A stretch of 64,000 nt of DNA from Panorpa germanica (Eukaryota; Arthropoda; Insecta; Mecoptera; Panorpidae): the NCBI GenBank assembly GCA_963678705.1, contig OY783204.1, forward strand, positions 3,730,701 through 3,794,700. Reading direction: 5' to 3'. This document shows, in pieces, positions 10,608 to 22,986 of this stretch. Below the pieces are notes generated by a model. The model was not told the origin of the DNA. It searched no databases and saw nothing but the letters and a program-made list of their open reading frames with translations. The translations under genes were made by a program, and so were the position numbers. The first letter of the stretch is position 1; every line of letters starts with the position of its first letter.

Positions 10608-13600
10608 TTAATCCAGTAATCCTTTTTGATCAAATTCAATTAAGAGTCTTTTAATAATGTTATGATATTTCGGATTATTGAAAAGCATATTAAGTAGCTC
10701 ATAAGATTTAGGCCCTTCTTGAAGCAGCAGGTCAGCGTCCACAGCGTCAGAAAATTCCATTATAACAACCGGATATTTAGTAAAGGCCATAATAACACCT
10801 GGAAACAAATATACGAGTATTATTTGTCTATTTGCACGTAAAGATATATTGTACAAAGTGGCCGTCACATTAAGTGATCCTAATTACAAATGCTGTACTT
10901 CTATAGATTATGAAACTGTTTATTTAATATTGTAAGAACAATGTTGTTGATGCATTGGTGCAATGATGACTACCGATTCAATGTTGACGAGATTGTTGGG
11001 CACTGCTGCAAAGAAACAAACTTGCAAAACGTCGTACTTTAAAAGAAATTCATGCAGCGTGCAACATTTTCATCAGAAGACGTGATGCCATATCGAATAG
11101 TATATGAAAAATAACGTATTTTCAACATTGTATTCAGATTTATAATTGATGGAACTGCAGCATTTGTAATTGATAATATCATTTCTGCATTATACTAAAT
11201 TTTATTTGTAGTTCCCCAGGATCATTTTTCAAAAAAACTCTGTTCAAATATTCTTGCGTAATGGGCTTGTGCCCTATGTCTTAATTTCTATAAAAGTGTA
11301 CTATATATTGATAAAGTGGGTTACTAGAACCTCAAATGTTCAATTATTTTTTAATAACTCATTATATGTTGGGAGATATTAACAATTAAAAAAGTAATTT
11401 TGTCTCTTTAATTATTAAAGGGATTCAACGTTGTACACATTCCAAATGCATGTGACATCACAATCCTTGTGTAAGGTTACCAACCTTACAGCTCATAAAT
11501 CTCTGCTATATGTATTTGTATATCAAAATATGAAATATTATTTACAGCTATTTCAAGGAACAATAAAATTTCAATATTATGTCTGCCTTAGCAGGTTTAA
11601 ATAAAATAAAAACTTATTATTCTTTGATTTGACTTGATTATTTGACTACCAACAGCTACAGAACATTACCACAGCATTAACCTACTCAACAAATAACTAT
11701 CTAGCGCTAAAACTACAATTCAAACTTTTAATTGCTATATCTCCGTCAATAGTTAGATATTTAATAAAATAGACACGCCAATACACATTTATTAACATCG
11801 ATTTCAATCAACAATTGAACAATCGACCACTATAAAATGAGGACACAAGTCCATTATCATTATTAGCTGAGACTTTGAAACGACTACGACCGTATTTCCG
11901 ACCTTAGGTCAAACATAGTCATTTAACTGTAATTAAGGTCGGACGTCAATTTTCTTAAAAAAAACTTAAAGAATATTCCCTTAAAAAGTAAACAATTTAA
12001 AACCGAACCATAGAATTCTTTCTTCAGTATTTCGACATGCAAATCCAACAAATTCATGATATATCCGTTGTAATTCATTTTCTGTAGAGTTGTTTTTAAA
12101 ACCCGGTGATAATATTGAACTAGCACCCGCTGATAATAAATTCGAACTTCATCACTAGGGGTGGTGTACAGAAAATGAAGCAAATCTATTGCAGGACAAC
12201 CCCAGAAACTCATTGAAAAATCTTGAAGGTGGGCATCTTCTAGAATTCCATCGTCAGTGTATTTGAACAGGATGTTTTCAATCGAAAAGTTTCCGTGGTT
12301 CAAGACGTTGAATCCATCAACTTCAGGACTTGCAAGTTCTCGACCTCTTGATGATATTTTATCTTGTAGGTTGATCTGAAGGAAAATATTCTTACTTTAT
12401 TCATTGCGTCAAAGTTAGCGTAAGTATTTTAAAATGGAATCAAACAAGAATTATTTAATATTATTTATATACATAATTTCAATCTTTAAGGTTTGACAAA
12501 TCAACCATAGATCATCTAACGTCACAACAGCGTTTCCAAATAATCCAAAATTTATGTTCAAAACCAGTACTCTGTTAAAACACTTATCGCGCATTTCGTG
12601 AGGTATACATAAATTGACATAATGACGTTCACATAACTTTAAATATCTACATAAATAAAGCAATACATTTTAGCAGCGGAAAATCTAAAAACGGCTATTC
12701 TTTCATTATAGCAGACTAGAAAAAACGGACAAATTAACTGTTAAGAGCTATACTTCTCTAGTGTATACTTCTTCGAAAACGAAACAGGCAGCATGGATCG
12801 ATATGATAACAGATTATTTCTATAGGGATGACAGATATGGACGATTTGTGATTCCAACAATTTGGTCTACGTGTCACACTCAGGCAGAATTAATGAATTT
12901 ATTCAAAACAAAGTTCGGAGATTGTATTAAAGAATGGTTAAGTTGTTCAGTGGACTGACTTGTAGGATCTTGCCATTTACCACCTTAGGACTATTTCTGT
13001 AAGCTATTACCCAGTAAACATTTTGGAGTAAATTCTACTTAATTTCTATTACGTATCATGAATTTTTTGTCTGGAACGTGTTCGTTTTCTATTCAGTCGT
13101 TCAAAGAAAAGGTCCTTTTTATGAGCTACAGACATTGCAACGACGGTTCACTGCTGAATTAAAAGCGGAGTAGGTTTATGATTTATGACCGGATAATAAA
13201 AATATACCCATGTGGGAAAGAAACAGAAATACTTAATGAATGATGTTGGAAAAAGAAAGAATATTATTATGAAAAACTAACACAAAATCTGTGACAGGTA
13301 GAGAACTTGTAAAGCGTTAGAATAGAATTGTACGAGTGACTCGAATTTCACCAAATAGGACACTTCACCAAATTGTTTACTGGGTATTTTACATTTGAGG
13401 GGTAACAGTACGTCATAGTACAAAAGTTGAATGTAGGTGGCAACTTTTCTTTAACATTTAAATGTATTTACAAAAACGTACTGGCTAACCCTGTTTTCTT
13501 GTGTAAAAATCTTAATAGCTCGGTTGTTCAAGACGAAAAAAAAGTAAATCGACTAATACCGTATTTCCGACCTTAGGTCAAACATAGTCATTTAATGTAA

Positions 13601-16600
13601 AAAGTGCTGCAGATATCTTGTTTCCTATGCTTTAAATGACAGTTAAGAGTTATTGGTATAGTTGTATAAAATAAAATTACGCATTATGACGCATCTTCAA
13701 TATGATTTCAAAGTGACTCCAAAATGTTTACTGGGGATTCTATATGTCGGCCACCACGATTGTATAAATTGCAATATCTCACTGTTCTGACTGTTTTGAT
13801 ATTTAATTTACTGTTTTTATTTAATATTGTAATCTAGATTTCAGGTTCTCGTTTAAGCATTCGTTTTCACATTTGTGTTTTAGTTTAAGTTTAGTTAATT
13901 TAGTTTGTGCGTATGCATCGTTAGTAATATAAATTTTGACAGTTCGACATAATTGTATGTAAAATAATTAAAATTGCTATTTTTAATAACAATTAGTAAT
14001 AGAAATTGTTTCCACTTCTATTTTTTTCAAAAACTGACATTAAACTTCTTTTAAAAGTAAATCCTACTGCATTTTGACAGATGTCACATTTTGGAGGTTA
14101 TAATATAATATAGTTTTCCTTAATTTAATATTTTAAATTTAAAACATTGGACCTTGTAAGGTTCTAAAAAAACTAAGAAAACTTAAAAAATAAATTAAAT
14201 TAAAAATGGTACTGTGAATGACTACGCGTATTGCCATATGCTAAACAATTTAAATTAAATACAAAATTAAATTAAAGCAGTGAGTGAAGTTAAAACTTTT
14301 TTTTAATTTAAAAAAAAAATTGATTATAGGTTAATACGGTTTACAAGTTTAAAAAGCTCAATTACGGAATTTATTACGTAACTATGAACAAACCTTGCTT
14401 ATTTTATTGTTTATTGTTAGGTTTATTGTTATTGATAGATACTTTATAAGTTCTTCAAAATATCTCAAATAGGGGATATGCTTTACCCTATACGTAACTA
14501 TAATATTTAGAAATATATTACCAATTTCTCAGCATAGATTTCATATCCTGCCCAATTAGAAATGACTTTAGATAAAGTTTCTAAGCATTTTCTGTAGTAG
14601 CGGTCAAACACAGAATATCTTTCATTTGAAAACGGGCTGCTTAGGTAAAGGCCGTTAAAAGACTCTTCCTGCAACAAAGATAATCAATATTATACATCAA
14701 ATTAATTTTTTAAATATTTAAGGGTGAATATATTTTTAATCTGTTTGTATAGGGTATTTAGGAGAAGTCATGTGCAACTTCAAAAGCGAAATCGTTCTTG
14801 TTCGTGTACGAAAACTTTTAGTCATTCGTACACGAGCACGCATGTGTTGACATGCTATTATCACTACATAAGCCGTGTGCTACCAATGTTAAAACAATAA
14901 AAAATCATCTTCCTATATTATTGCAACTTAGTAAAAAATAATTCAACTTTATCAATATATGTAGTGCAGTTTTACAGAAATGAAGACTTGGTTCATAAGA
15001 TCATTAAAAGATAAATGCATAATGGGCTTGTGTCCTCATTTTGGCGTGTCTATTTTATTAAATATCTAAATATTGACGGAGATATAGCAATTAAAAATTT
15101 GAATTGTAGTTTTAGCGCTAGAAATGGTCGGCCATATTTGTATGACGTGAAATGCATTTTAACGTCAGTTATTTGTTGAGTAGGTCAGTGCTGTGGTAAT
15201 GTTTTGTAGCTGTTGGTAGTCAAATAATCACGTCAAATCAAAGAATAATAAGTTTTTATTTTATTTAACCCTGCTAAGGCAGACATAATATTGGAATTTT
15301 ATTGTTGCTTGAAATAGCTGTAAATAATATTTGATATTTTGATATATAAATATATATATTCATATAGCAGAGATTTATGAGCTGTAAAGTTGTTAACCTT
15401 ACACAAGGATTGTACTGTCACATGCACTTGGAATGTGTACAACGTTGAATTCCTTTAATAATTAAAGAGACAAAATTACTTTTTTAATTGTTAATATCTC
15501 TTAACATATAAGGAATTATTAAAAAATAATTGAACATTTGAGGTTCCAGTAACCCACTCTATCAATATATAGTACACTTTTGTAGAAATTAAGACATAGG
15601 ACACAAGCCCATTGAATGTTTTTAATGCCGGTTTCACACCAGAGAGACAGTTTTGAAAACAGTTTTGTTGTCAAAAAAACAAAACAAAAACATATTTTGT
15701 TTTATTTTAAAACAGTTCTGCTTTCACACTGAACAGACTGGTTTTGTTTTAAATGTTTTTCTGTGTGTCCGATCAAAATTATAAACATGATAAACAACAG
15801 CTGACAAGCGCAAATGTTCACAAAAACTAAAACTGCGAGTTCAAACCAAGCAGACTAAACAACAACAACAAACCTTTTTTCCTTTGATCTTACCGACTCC
15901 AGATGAGAATGTGTTTTGTTTACTAAAACAGCAACAAAAGACAAAAACGTTTTAAGAACTGTCTTTCGTGTAAACATTGGTGTTTTTGTTCTTAAAAATA
16001 TTATACTGTAGAATGGTTTGCATATGTATCAGGCGCTGGATTCTTGAAATATTGTTCGATGTATAACAAAACAAAGTAATTACCTCTTTCTGCAAAACAA
16101 CGGATGCTGCGTGCATCTTAGCCAGCTTAATCAGAGCTACCTTACATTGGTCCAGGTTGAGTCCATTCATCCTGTTGGCTACAACATACCCTATGGGTTG
16201 TTCATCCTCCATTATGATGGTGGCCATTGATTTTTCATTACTCTCACTTGCATAAAAGGCACTACCGAATAATGTTTTTAAATTACTTTATTATCTTATA
16301 ACTTTACTTTATTATACTACTGTTGACCATGGCATAATGCCACGTAAATTTCCATCTTACAGAAGAATTTTGCAAAAAGATGAATAAGTTATACAATGAT
16401 CACTGTACTAAGGGATCCTCCATAACTTAGATCACACAAATTCCATGGCTTTTTAACCGCACTACCTCGTCTTTTCACACATTTGGGCAAGGTGGGCTGA
16501 AGATAGAATGATATATATATTTTTTTTGTATGTGACTACTATATATATGCTAGACTTTATCCCAGTCGCAAGCGACGAATGTCTTTTATGTGTGAATTGA

Positions 16601-17679
16601 ATTTTATTTCATATTTTAATTCCATTTTTAAATTAAAATGTTTAATTCGTTTTATATATATTTTACATATAACAGCAAATAACTTTTCATATAAACTGAC
16701 TAAAAAAAATATTTTTTTTAATTTGTTCATTATTTGACCAACTTTTTTCAAAATTTGATTTTTTTTTTCGATTTGTAAATTAGGTACCATAGTTAGCCCA
16801 TATATAAAATTTCAACTTTCTAGTCCAATTTTTACTCTCGACTCAAACCGCCCCTGTGCCCCCAAATAGAATTCTTGAATTAATTTTTTTTTTTAATATC
16901 ACATTTCCAAAATTTTCTACTGGGCTACCTAAGTTTTTCAACACCCCCCTTTTCAATTTTTCAATTTCAAATTTCAATTTTCAAAAAATGTTTTACGAAT
17001 TTAAAGTTATAGACCAAATAGTAAAAATTTTTTTTTTAGTTTTTCTAAAATTACGGTTTTCCAAGAAATTCATGGAAAAATCCGAGGACACCAAAAGTCT
17101 TAGAATTTTTTTCTTCCAACTTATTACTTAACAATAGTCGAGCGCTGGTTCTACTATCGTTAACGCCAGATGTAACCATATCAAACATGGACACGTTTTC
17201 AGTGGAATTTAATTTGTTTTGAACATTGTCTTAAATATTAAGTAAAAGGAATACTCAGCATCTACAGAGTAATCATAAACTACAGGATATTTAATTATGG
17301 TATCACTTCGACAGACATCTTTGAATGCTTACCGGCCATTGAGCTTCTTGGTGTCGCTTCCTCGTCTAAGGATGCTCATCAACTTCGGCAGAATTCGCAT
17401 CAGCATATCGCTTTCCTTCGGGAACACCTGGAACCTCCGCAGCAGGTCAACGCGATGTTCTTCAGCAGGCATTAATTTAGCCAAGAGCGATATTTTACCC
17501 TGCCGTTTCTTGGATGTGTACGTGACGGATATCTGCTCATACTCACAGGAATTGTAGCTGCTGCTACAACTTTTTGCAGGTCGAATTAAAACAGACGATA
17601 TTTTTAACGATGTGTCATTTTCCTTTTCTTGAAGTATTGGTTCCAAGAAACTGCTTGTTATCCAGTGTTCTGTTGTCAT
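10608..17679 (-). CDS. Ecdysteroid kinase-like (EcKL/CHK-like, DUF227) protein, 5 exons, 404 aa
   Basis: Exons on the minus strand: 17333-17679, 16084-16246, 14522-14668, 12009-12375 and 10608-10798. They total 1,215 nt, and every phase closes to give 404 aa plus stop. Exon 1 (ATG at 17679, preceded by TTTTCAG, so a 5' UTR intron is likely) has the N-lobe: SVTYTSKKRQGKISLLAKL with the beta-3 Lys. Exon 2 carries IIMEDEQPIGY and LAKMHAASVVL. Exon 3 holds an EESFNGLYLSS segment. Exon 4 has the catalytic loop LNHGNFSIENILF, with DFS at Asp271. Exon 5 ends FDQKGLLD, a typical family ending. The family phosphorylates small molecules such as ecdysteroids and is linked to detoxification. Length fits the usual 400-420 aa. 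Oddities: residue 248 of the loop is Asn where the family has Asp (HGD), while Asn253 and Asp271 remain, so activity is doubtful. The intron 4 donor (GTTCGG) is non-consensus; the other donors are GTAAGC, GTAATT and GTAATA. The family call is firm; the substrate is unknown. Confidence 0.85.
11260..11855 (-). mobile_element. MITE-like TIR element (about 595 bp) in EcKL intron 4
   Basis: It starts AATGGGCTTGTGCCCTATG and ends with GAGGACACAAGTCCATT, giving imperfect terminal inverted repeats of about 16 bp. If the element is taken as 11261-11854, both sides carry TA, which suggests a TA target duplication. It is an inverted relative of 15021-15613 and shares internal blocks such as CAACGTTGTACACATTCC. 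No transposase frame is present, so it is non-autonomous. Confidence 0.75.
11881..11925 (+). repeat. 45-bp direct repeat, copy 1 (EcKL intron 4)
   Basis: CGACTA followed by three variable bases and the 36-bp block beginning CCGTATTTCCGACCTTAGG. The same block recurs at 13550-13594. It contains the near-palindrome GACCTTAGGTC. Confidence 0.85.
12761..12958 (+). other. Unrecognised short ORF in EcKL intron 3
   Basis: A 65-codon frame opposite to the host gene reads KQAAWIDMITDYFYRDDRYG, then a FVIPTIWSTCHTQAELMNLF segment and a KFGDCIKEWLSCS tail. The composition looks protein-like rather than random AT-rich, so it may be a fragment of a transposon or another exon. I do not recognise the family. 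It has no intron signals of its own. Confidence 0.25.
13550..13594 (+). repeat. 45-bp direct repeat, copy 2 (EcKL intron 3)
   Basis: Matches 11881-11925 except for three bases near the left end. Together the two copies bracket exon 4 as direct repeats about 1.67 kb apart. Confidence 0.85.
14799..14838. repeat. Inverted repeat (14-bp stem, about 12-nt loop)
   Basis: TGTTCGTGTACGAA and TTCGTACACGAGCA pair with one mismatch. It lies in EcKL intron 2, upstream of exon 3 in the transcript. Whether it does anything is unknown. Confidence 0.7.
15021..15613 (+). mobile_element. MITE-like TIR element (593 bp) in EcKL intron 2
   Basis: It starts AATGGGCTTGTGTCCT and ends with the exact 16-bp inverse AGGACACAAGCCCATT. 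The internal sequence is the inverse orientation of the copy at 11260-11855. The flank is TA on the left and TG on the right, so the target duplication is decayed or misjudged by a base. There is no coding capacity. Confidence 0.8.
15628..15980. mobile_element. Second MITE-like element with imperfect TIRs
   Basis: The left end CCGGTTTCACACCAGAGAG then ACAGTTTT is mirrored by the right end, whose reverse complement reads CCAATGTTTACACGAAAGAC then AGTTCTTAAAAC. The interior is rich in AAAACA/TGTTTT words and has no ORF. It sits between the previous MITE and EcKL exon 2. Confidence 0.6.
16556..17120 (+). repeat. Interspersed repeat B, copy 1 (EcKL intron 1)
   Basis: Shares long blocks with 21060-21760, including TCGATTTGTAAATTAGGTAC, then TTAGCCCATATATAAAATTT and GTGCCCCCAAATA, and near the end GGACRCCAAAAGTCTTAGAA. 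Both copies have the same orientation. No ORF or terminal repeats were recognised, so the class is unknown. Confidence 0.75.
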
Positions 17680-17924
17680 CTGAAAATAAATTCAGAACGA
17701 TGTCATACTATGTTTGCAGTTTTTGTGGTGTCGTTGCCCTATACATGAGTATTACAACTCTACCTAATAAGTTTATGACTATTTATGTGTATAGTCAATT
17801 TTACTTGATAACAACCAAACCCAGAAAATATAATTGTGGTCTGAGGATCGATCCCGCAAACACACTCCACTGTGTTGTTGAACTATTTTTTTAATAAGTT
17901 ACAATTTTAAAGAAAATATTAACA

Positions 17925-18240
17925 ATGGACTTGTGAATTAATTTTTTAAAATTTCTATTGAAATATAGGAGCGTTATTGTTATGCCTATACTCAGTCGTT
18001 GGGGAAAAAATTATTTATAACTTGTTATTACGCTTTAACGAGTAGGAGCGTCGCAGTGGTGTGCGCAGAAGGATCTATTCGAGAGGCTGCCTAGAGCCTT
18101 CATCGGTGCAGATCTTGGTGGCAGTAGCAAATGCTATATATATATTGGCGTTTCTATTATTTTTAAATATCCAAAAGTTGATGGAGATATAGATATTTAA
18201 AATTTGAATGTCTATGTTGTCGCTTAATTTTAAACCGTCT
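17925..18240 (+). repeat. Diverged fragment of the AATGGGCTTGTGTCC TIR family
   Basis: The block AATGGACTTGTG at about 17925 resembles the terminus. The block TTGGCGTTTCTATTATTTTT with TTGATGGAGATATAG at 18146-18192 matches the subterminal part of the copies at 11260 and 15021. The order is consistent but the sequence between is not conserved. Confidence 0.45.
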
Positions 18241-18659
18241 TTTAACACATATAGATTAATAAGTAATCAATTTTATTGTTCTTTATTCACAACGTTCATA
18301 ATTTAGAGATTTATGTGTTGCTCGAGACAGCTGTATGAACAGCTGTATGAGACAGGGTAATGAACCGAATATAATGACAATATAGACGTATAACGACAAT
18401 ATTTTGCATGTAGAATATGAAATAGAATCAAAATAGTTTTTTATTTTTAAAATATTTAAATTACATCCAGTAGTACAATTGGATTGATACCGATTGATTA
18501 GATTGAGGCAGAGAACTGCGGATTCGGATGGCGTAGAATAAAAAATAATGTTATGCATTGAGACATTAATTGAGCATATTTGACAATAATAAGAAAACAA
18601 TACTTAAAATTCAGTAGCTGTGCAAATTTGAGGAGGGAGGGGAACTTTAGTACATGCGG

Positions 18660-19560
18660 GGTATCCAAAAACAGTGATTTAAATAAGTTAGAATGCTATA
18701 ATTTGTAAAGAGTTATAGTGTAGAATATGCAATTTTAGATACGAGCAAAATGGATTTCTGTGCCCAAAATTTGACAATTTTACTTTAGTACCGTATATAA
18801 AAGTGGAGACTAAATAGCAATTACAAACATGAAATTTAGTATAAGTTTACAGTGTAGTATTAATTATGTAAATTCATTACTGTAGTATCGAATTGGAAGT
18901 ACATGATAGGAGGGAGGAGCGGTTTGGCTCAGTACACTAAGAGGCGGTTGCACTCAGAGGGTAATAAGGGCAGCGCATTAGAGCAAGTGCTGAGGTGCTG
19001 AAAGTAGAAGCGGCCGTGCAGTGGAATTAAATCGAAAGTGTGGGAAGAGGACTAATTATAAGTGGTGCCGCTGGGTTGGGGATGATTAAAAACGAGGCGC
19101 TGGACATTGTTCAGTACAGAAATTAATACCTACCTCTACCTCTAGGTTTAAAGTGAAATGGGTGAAAATAAATTTTAACCAACATTTACCTAAGGTATCC
19201 ATTATTTAAAAACAATTTACATATATGAATGAAATTTGCTATGTTAAATATTAATTTTGAAAATAAATTGCTAAGAGATTTATATGCAGGGGGATGAATA
19301 CATAGGGTTATTTTATTAAAAGTACAGGACCGGGGCGCTCACAGTGATCTAATGGGCGACGGCGCTCGGAGCAGAAGCGATAAAGGGCTGCAGAGCGTGT
19401 GCCGTAGTGTAGGAAGCATGCGAAATTGAAATAGCGTAAACGATACAAAGCTATGGTGTCAAGAGGGGATGTTTGAGAGGCGTGGCACTGAACACTGTAC
19501 AATACATAGCTTTATTAGGGTAAATGGTAGGTTTAGAGCAAAATGAATGAATTTAAATTT
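18660..19560 (+). repeat. Degenerate tandem repeat, unit about 400 bp
   Basis: Anchor words recur at about 18742 (GAGCAAAATGG), 19151 (AGTGAAATGGGTGAAAATAAA) and 19537 (GAGCAAAATGAATGAA), a spacing near 390-410 bp. Each unit also carries a GC-richer part ending like GGCGCTGGACATTGTTCAGTAC or GGCGTGGCACTGAACACTGTAC. Units are strongly diverged. A related isolated block lies at 49915-50045. Confidence 0.55.
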
Positions 19561-20817
19561 AAAAAAACATATATTTTAGCGAAAATATCTTAACAATAAT
19601 ATTTTACATTAAGTTAAATTTAACAAATACCTTTAAGTTTATTTACAAATATTATATACACGTCGATTTCCGACGGGGCAAAACACTACTCAATTTATAG
19701 TTTTAACTATATGAAAATGAATACATGGTACAAACAGATTTAAATTATATTATTCAACTTACTTTTTATTATATTAGACTTTTCTCTTCTCTTTGCCGAA
19801 CCAGCGATAAATTAACTAAACACACAAACTAAATAATTAGCCGATATTTTTAATGAAATTGATACAACAGAAATCAGAGTCAAAGGTCACAATCACAGAT
19901 AGCTTTAAAGTAATTAGATTAACTGCATGTTGCAAGACGCCGTAATCTATCAGCAAGAATCGTGAAAAGTTCAAAGTATCAAATCTCAAATAGGACGTAA
20001 AAAATACGTTCAAAAATCTTTTCGTTATGACATTATTCTTCCCCGTGTTGGTTTATGATAGGTGCCTGTTCTCACGCTGGAAAAAGACGAGTGTAAACGT
20101 TGAATAAAGGCAAGCGTTCACAGTTCCGCATTATGCGCATTGTAGCGCTAGTCTACCTACTATAATGTTCATAGCTGTCATAATGTCCCACCCTTTTATG
20201 AAAAACGCATAAGATATATATTAAGAAAACTACTTTACTCATATTACGAGCGCTTTTTTTAGAGCATTTGTATTTACCGCGTTACTTACAAAGTCTACTG
20301 ACGACTGACAGTTGTGACGTTTAACTAAATATGAGAGTGAGCTGTTATTATTGTGGACAATAAAATATCCTGAAAGATACAATGAAACCTGAAATAAAGG
20401 TTTTCAATGTTTTTTCTTTTATTTTTACAGGGGAGTTAATCTTTTGTAAACAGATAATGGGAGGTAATTGCTTAAGAGTTGGAAATACGTATTGTCAATA
20501 ACGTCATTCCGAATATCTGGTGGTTCGTAAGATATGAGACATGTGCTTATTCTTATTTATACATATACGAGTATATTATATATTAATACACAGATAAAAA
20601 AATATTAGTTAAGGGAATACGTCAACGAACCGTGCATTTTGGGTAGGCAGTAATTTTTTTGTTTCAATATGCCTTGACTTTCTTTCGTCATAGCCACCAT
20701 CAAACATTTTTTATACACCTTTTATAATTTATAATTCAATTGATGTTCAATGTGATTTAATATTGAATGAATGTAAAGTCTAACGACACACTCATTAAAT
20801 TAATAAATAATATAGTA

Positions 20818-20905
20818 CGAGGGTAGTTTGATAAGTAAGTGACTCTTTGAATTTACTGCGCAGCTCCCGTCAAGCGCCATCTATTAATAAACTACTGTCA
20901 AATTT
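20818..20905. mobile_element. Mariner-like terminal sequence (solo end)
   Basis: ACGAGGGTAGTTTGATAAGT directly after a TA dinucleotide resembles the terminal repeat of mariner transposons (consensus like CGAGGGTNGTTTGAAAAGT). No second end and no transposase frame were found nearby, so this is at best a remnant. Confidence 0.4.
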
Positions 20906-21059
20906 TGAGAAAGCTGCCTCGTATTTTAATATTAATTTAATTAAATTGAATTTAAATATGTAAAATATTTAAATAAGTATATGTAAATATTTTGTAAAAT
21001 TTATGAGAAACGTATCAACACATATTTTCGGGTAATATGATTAAAACAAACAATTTAAA

Positions 21060-21760
21060 GTAACCAGAGTCGCAAAGCGATGTCTTTGGCGTGTATGATA
21101 TGAATCCAATAAAATAATTCGTAATTACATTTCATAGTTAATTCTATTTTTAAATTAAAATATTTAACTCTCTCAATAATAAAATAATTTTTCATATAAA
21201 TCAAGTAAAAAAAATATTTTTTTCAACAAAACAAAAAATATTTTGAATTTATTCGTTATTTGACCAACTTTTTTCAAAAATTGGGATTTTTTTTTCGATT
21301 TGTAAATTAGGTACCAAAGTTAGCCCATATATAAAATTTCAACTTTCTAGCCCAATTTTTACACTCGAGAAAAACCACCCCCGTGCCCCCAAATAAAATT
21401 TTTGAATTTTGAATTATTTTTTTTTAATAACATATTTCATTACTAAATAATCCAAAATTTGAGTTTACTACAAAGTTTCATACCGGGCCCCCTAATTTTC
21501 TCAACGCCCACTTTTCTAATTTTTTAATTTCTAAGTTTTAAAAAATGTAAGCATTGAACACCTTAATACACATGCCAAATTTCAACTTTCTATCTTTTAC
21601 GAATTAAAAGTTATAGAGCAAAAAGTAAAAAAAAATATTTTTGTTTTTCCAAAATTACGGGTTTCCAAGAAATTTAGGAAAAAATCTGAGGACGCCAAAA
21701 GTCTTAGAATTTTTTAAGGAATTTAAGGAACTTTTTAAAAACATCGCCTTAGCCGTTTTC
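21060..21760 (+). repeat. Interspersed repeat B, copy 2
   Basis: Same family as 16556-17120; this copy is longer in the middle (TTTTTAATAACATATTTC region) and ends with the GAGGACGCCAAAAGTCTTAG block. It is followed by a stretch with CGTAAGCATATAAACATATA. Class unknown. Confidence 0.75.
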
Positions 21761-22883
21761 GAGCTACCATACGAATCGCGTAAGCATATAAACATATAAA
21801 CAAATAAACACACAGTTGGAATATTATATTTAAAGTAATACTTCAAAAAGTTAACCGATGTAACTTTGTTATGTGTTATATTAATTTTCTGTAAATCTTA
21901 TAAGTTGAAGCATTTTGAATTTGGCGTTCTTTTCTTCCACTATCTTTTATTATTTTCTACTGAATCGGAACTGGCAACACTAAATATTTCTTGATAGCGT
22001 CTTGCAGTGTTTAAAATAGTTTATTTGTTAATTTAACTTGTTGGTTGACATCCACATTAAATAATGAAGTGCGATATAATTTATTTGTGGAGCTAACATT
22101 TGTTGAAATACTTTGATATACCGCCATCGTTACGATGTTTGTGATAGTAATAGTTTAACTTTTTTTACAATAATAATAATGTTTGATTTTTACCTTCCAG
22201 AGTCGCGAAGAACTTTGTATTGTTCTTCTAAAATCAAACAGTTGGACAAATCGGAATTATTGAGTATTGATGGATTAATAATGTAGAGATGGAGAGTTTC
22301 ATTAACATAGATATCTGCATTTGACAATTTTGAAGCATAATTTTAGATTTTATTCGAAATTGATACAAATTCGTTTTGATTACGAAGGTAAGTTTTTTTT
22401 TAATATTTACTATATACTAATTTATATAATTTGATGTTACAGTTGTTGATTAGATGTTGACAGATGTTACATTTTCATATAGTTCATTAAAACTTCAGAT
22501 TTCTTAAATTTTGTTTGTTATAAATAAGACAAATATATGTCTTCCTCTACAAAAATTGGAGATGTTTAGGCTTCAAAGTGTAAAAGGAAAAATACTTTAA
22601 TTATTACAACTTTCAATCACGTTCTTGATTGTATCTGATGTACCTCATAAATTGTATTAATAGTCTAAAGAATACCATTTCTGGAATCTACTTGACTCAA
22701 AACAATTGTTTTGATAATAATGATTTTTTGTTATGTATTGTTACAAATAGAACAATTACTTATTTATTAAATTAATAATAGTGCAAGGTCATGAATATCA
22801 AAATTACAAACTTTTCATTCTTTCCATTAAATTGTAATGAAGTGTAATAATATTAAGTAATTAATATTTTGTTCACGTTGCAG

Positions 22884-22986
22884 CTTAAACGTCTGCAGCT
22901 GCCTACAAAAATGCATGAGGCCTGAAGAAGCAATTTAAACCTCACGAAGACAAATGCCATGGTCCATTCTAAACGAAGGAAGCCAG
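22884..22986 (+). repeat. 103-nt exon-like block, copy 1
   Basis: Begins CTTAAACGTCTGCAGCTGCC and ends GGAAGCCAG before GTAAAG. Its partner at 23859-23961 has the same length. Similarity continues weakly for at least 100 bp on both sides, so the whole unit of about 975 bp was duplicated in tandem. Confidence 0.85.

Noticed and set aside
12451..12663. 70-codon minus-strand frame next to EcKL exon 4
   Set aside because: It lies in intron 3, lacks splice support and has no family resemblance; the EcKL phases close without it.
19320..19500. GC-rich segment that at first looked like rRNA or a CpG promoter
   Set aside because: No rRNA signature; it is one unit of the degenerate 400-bp repeat.
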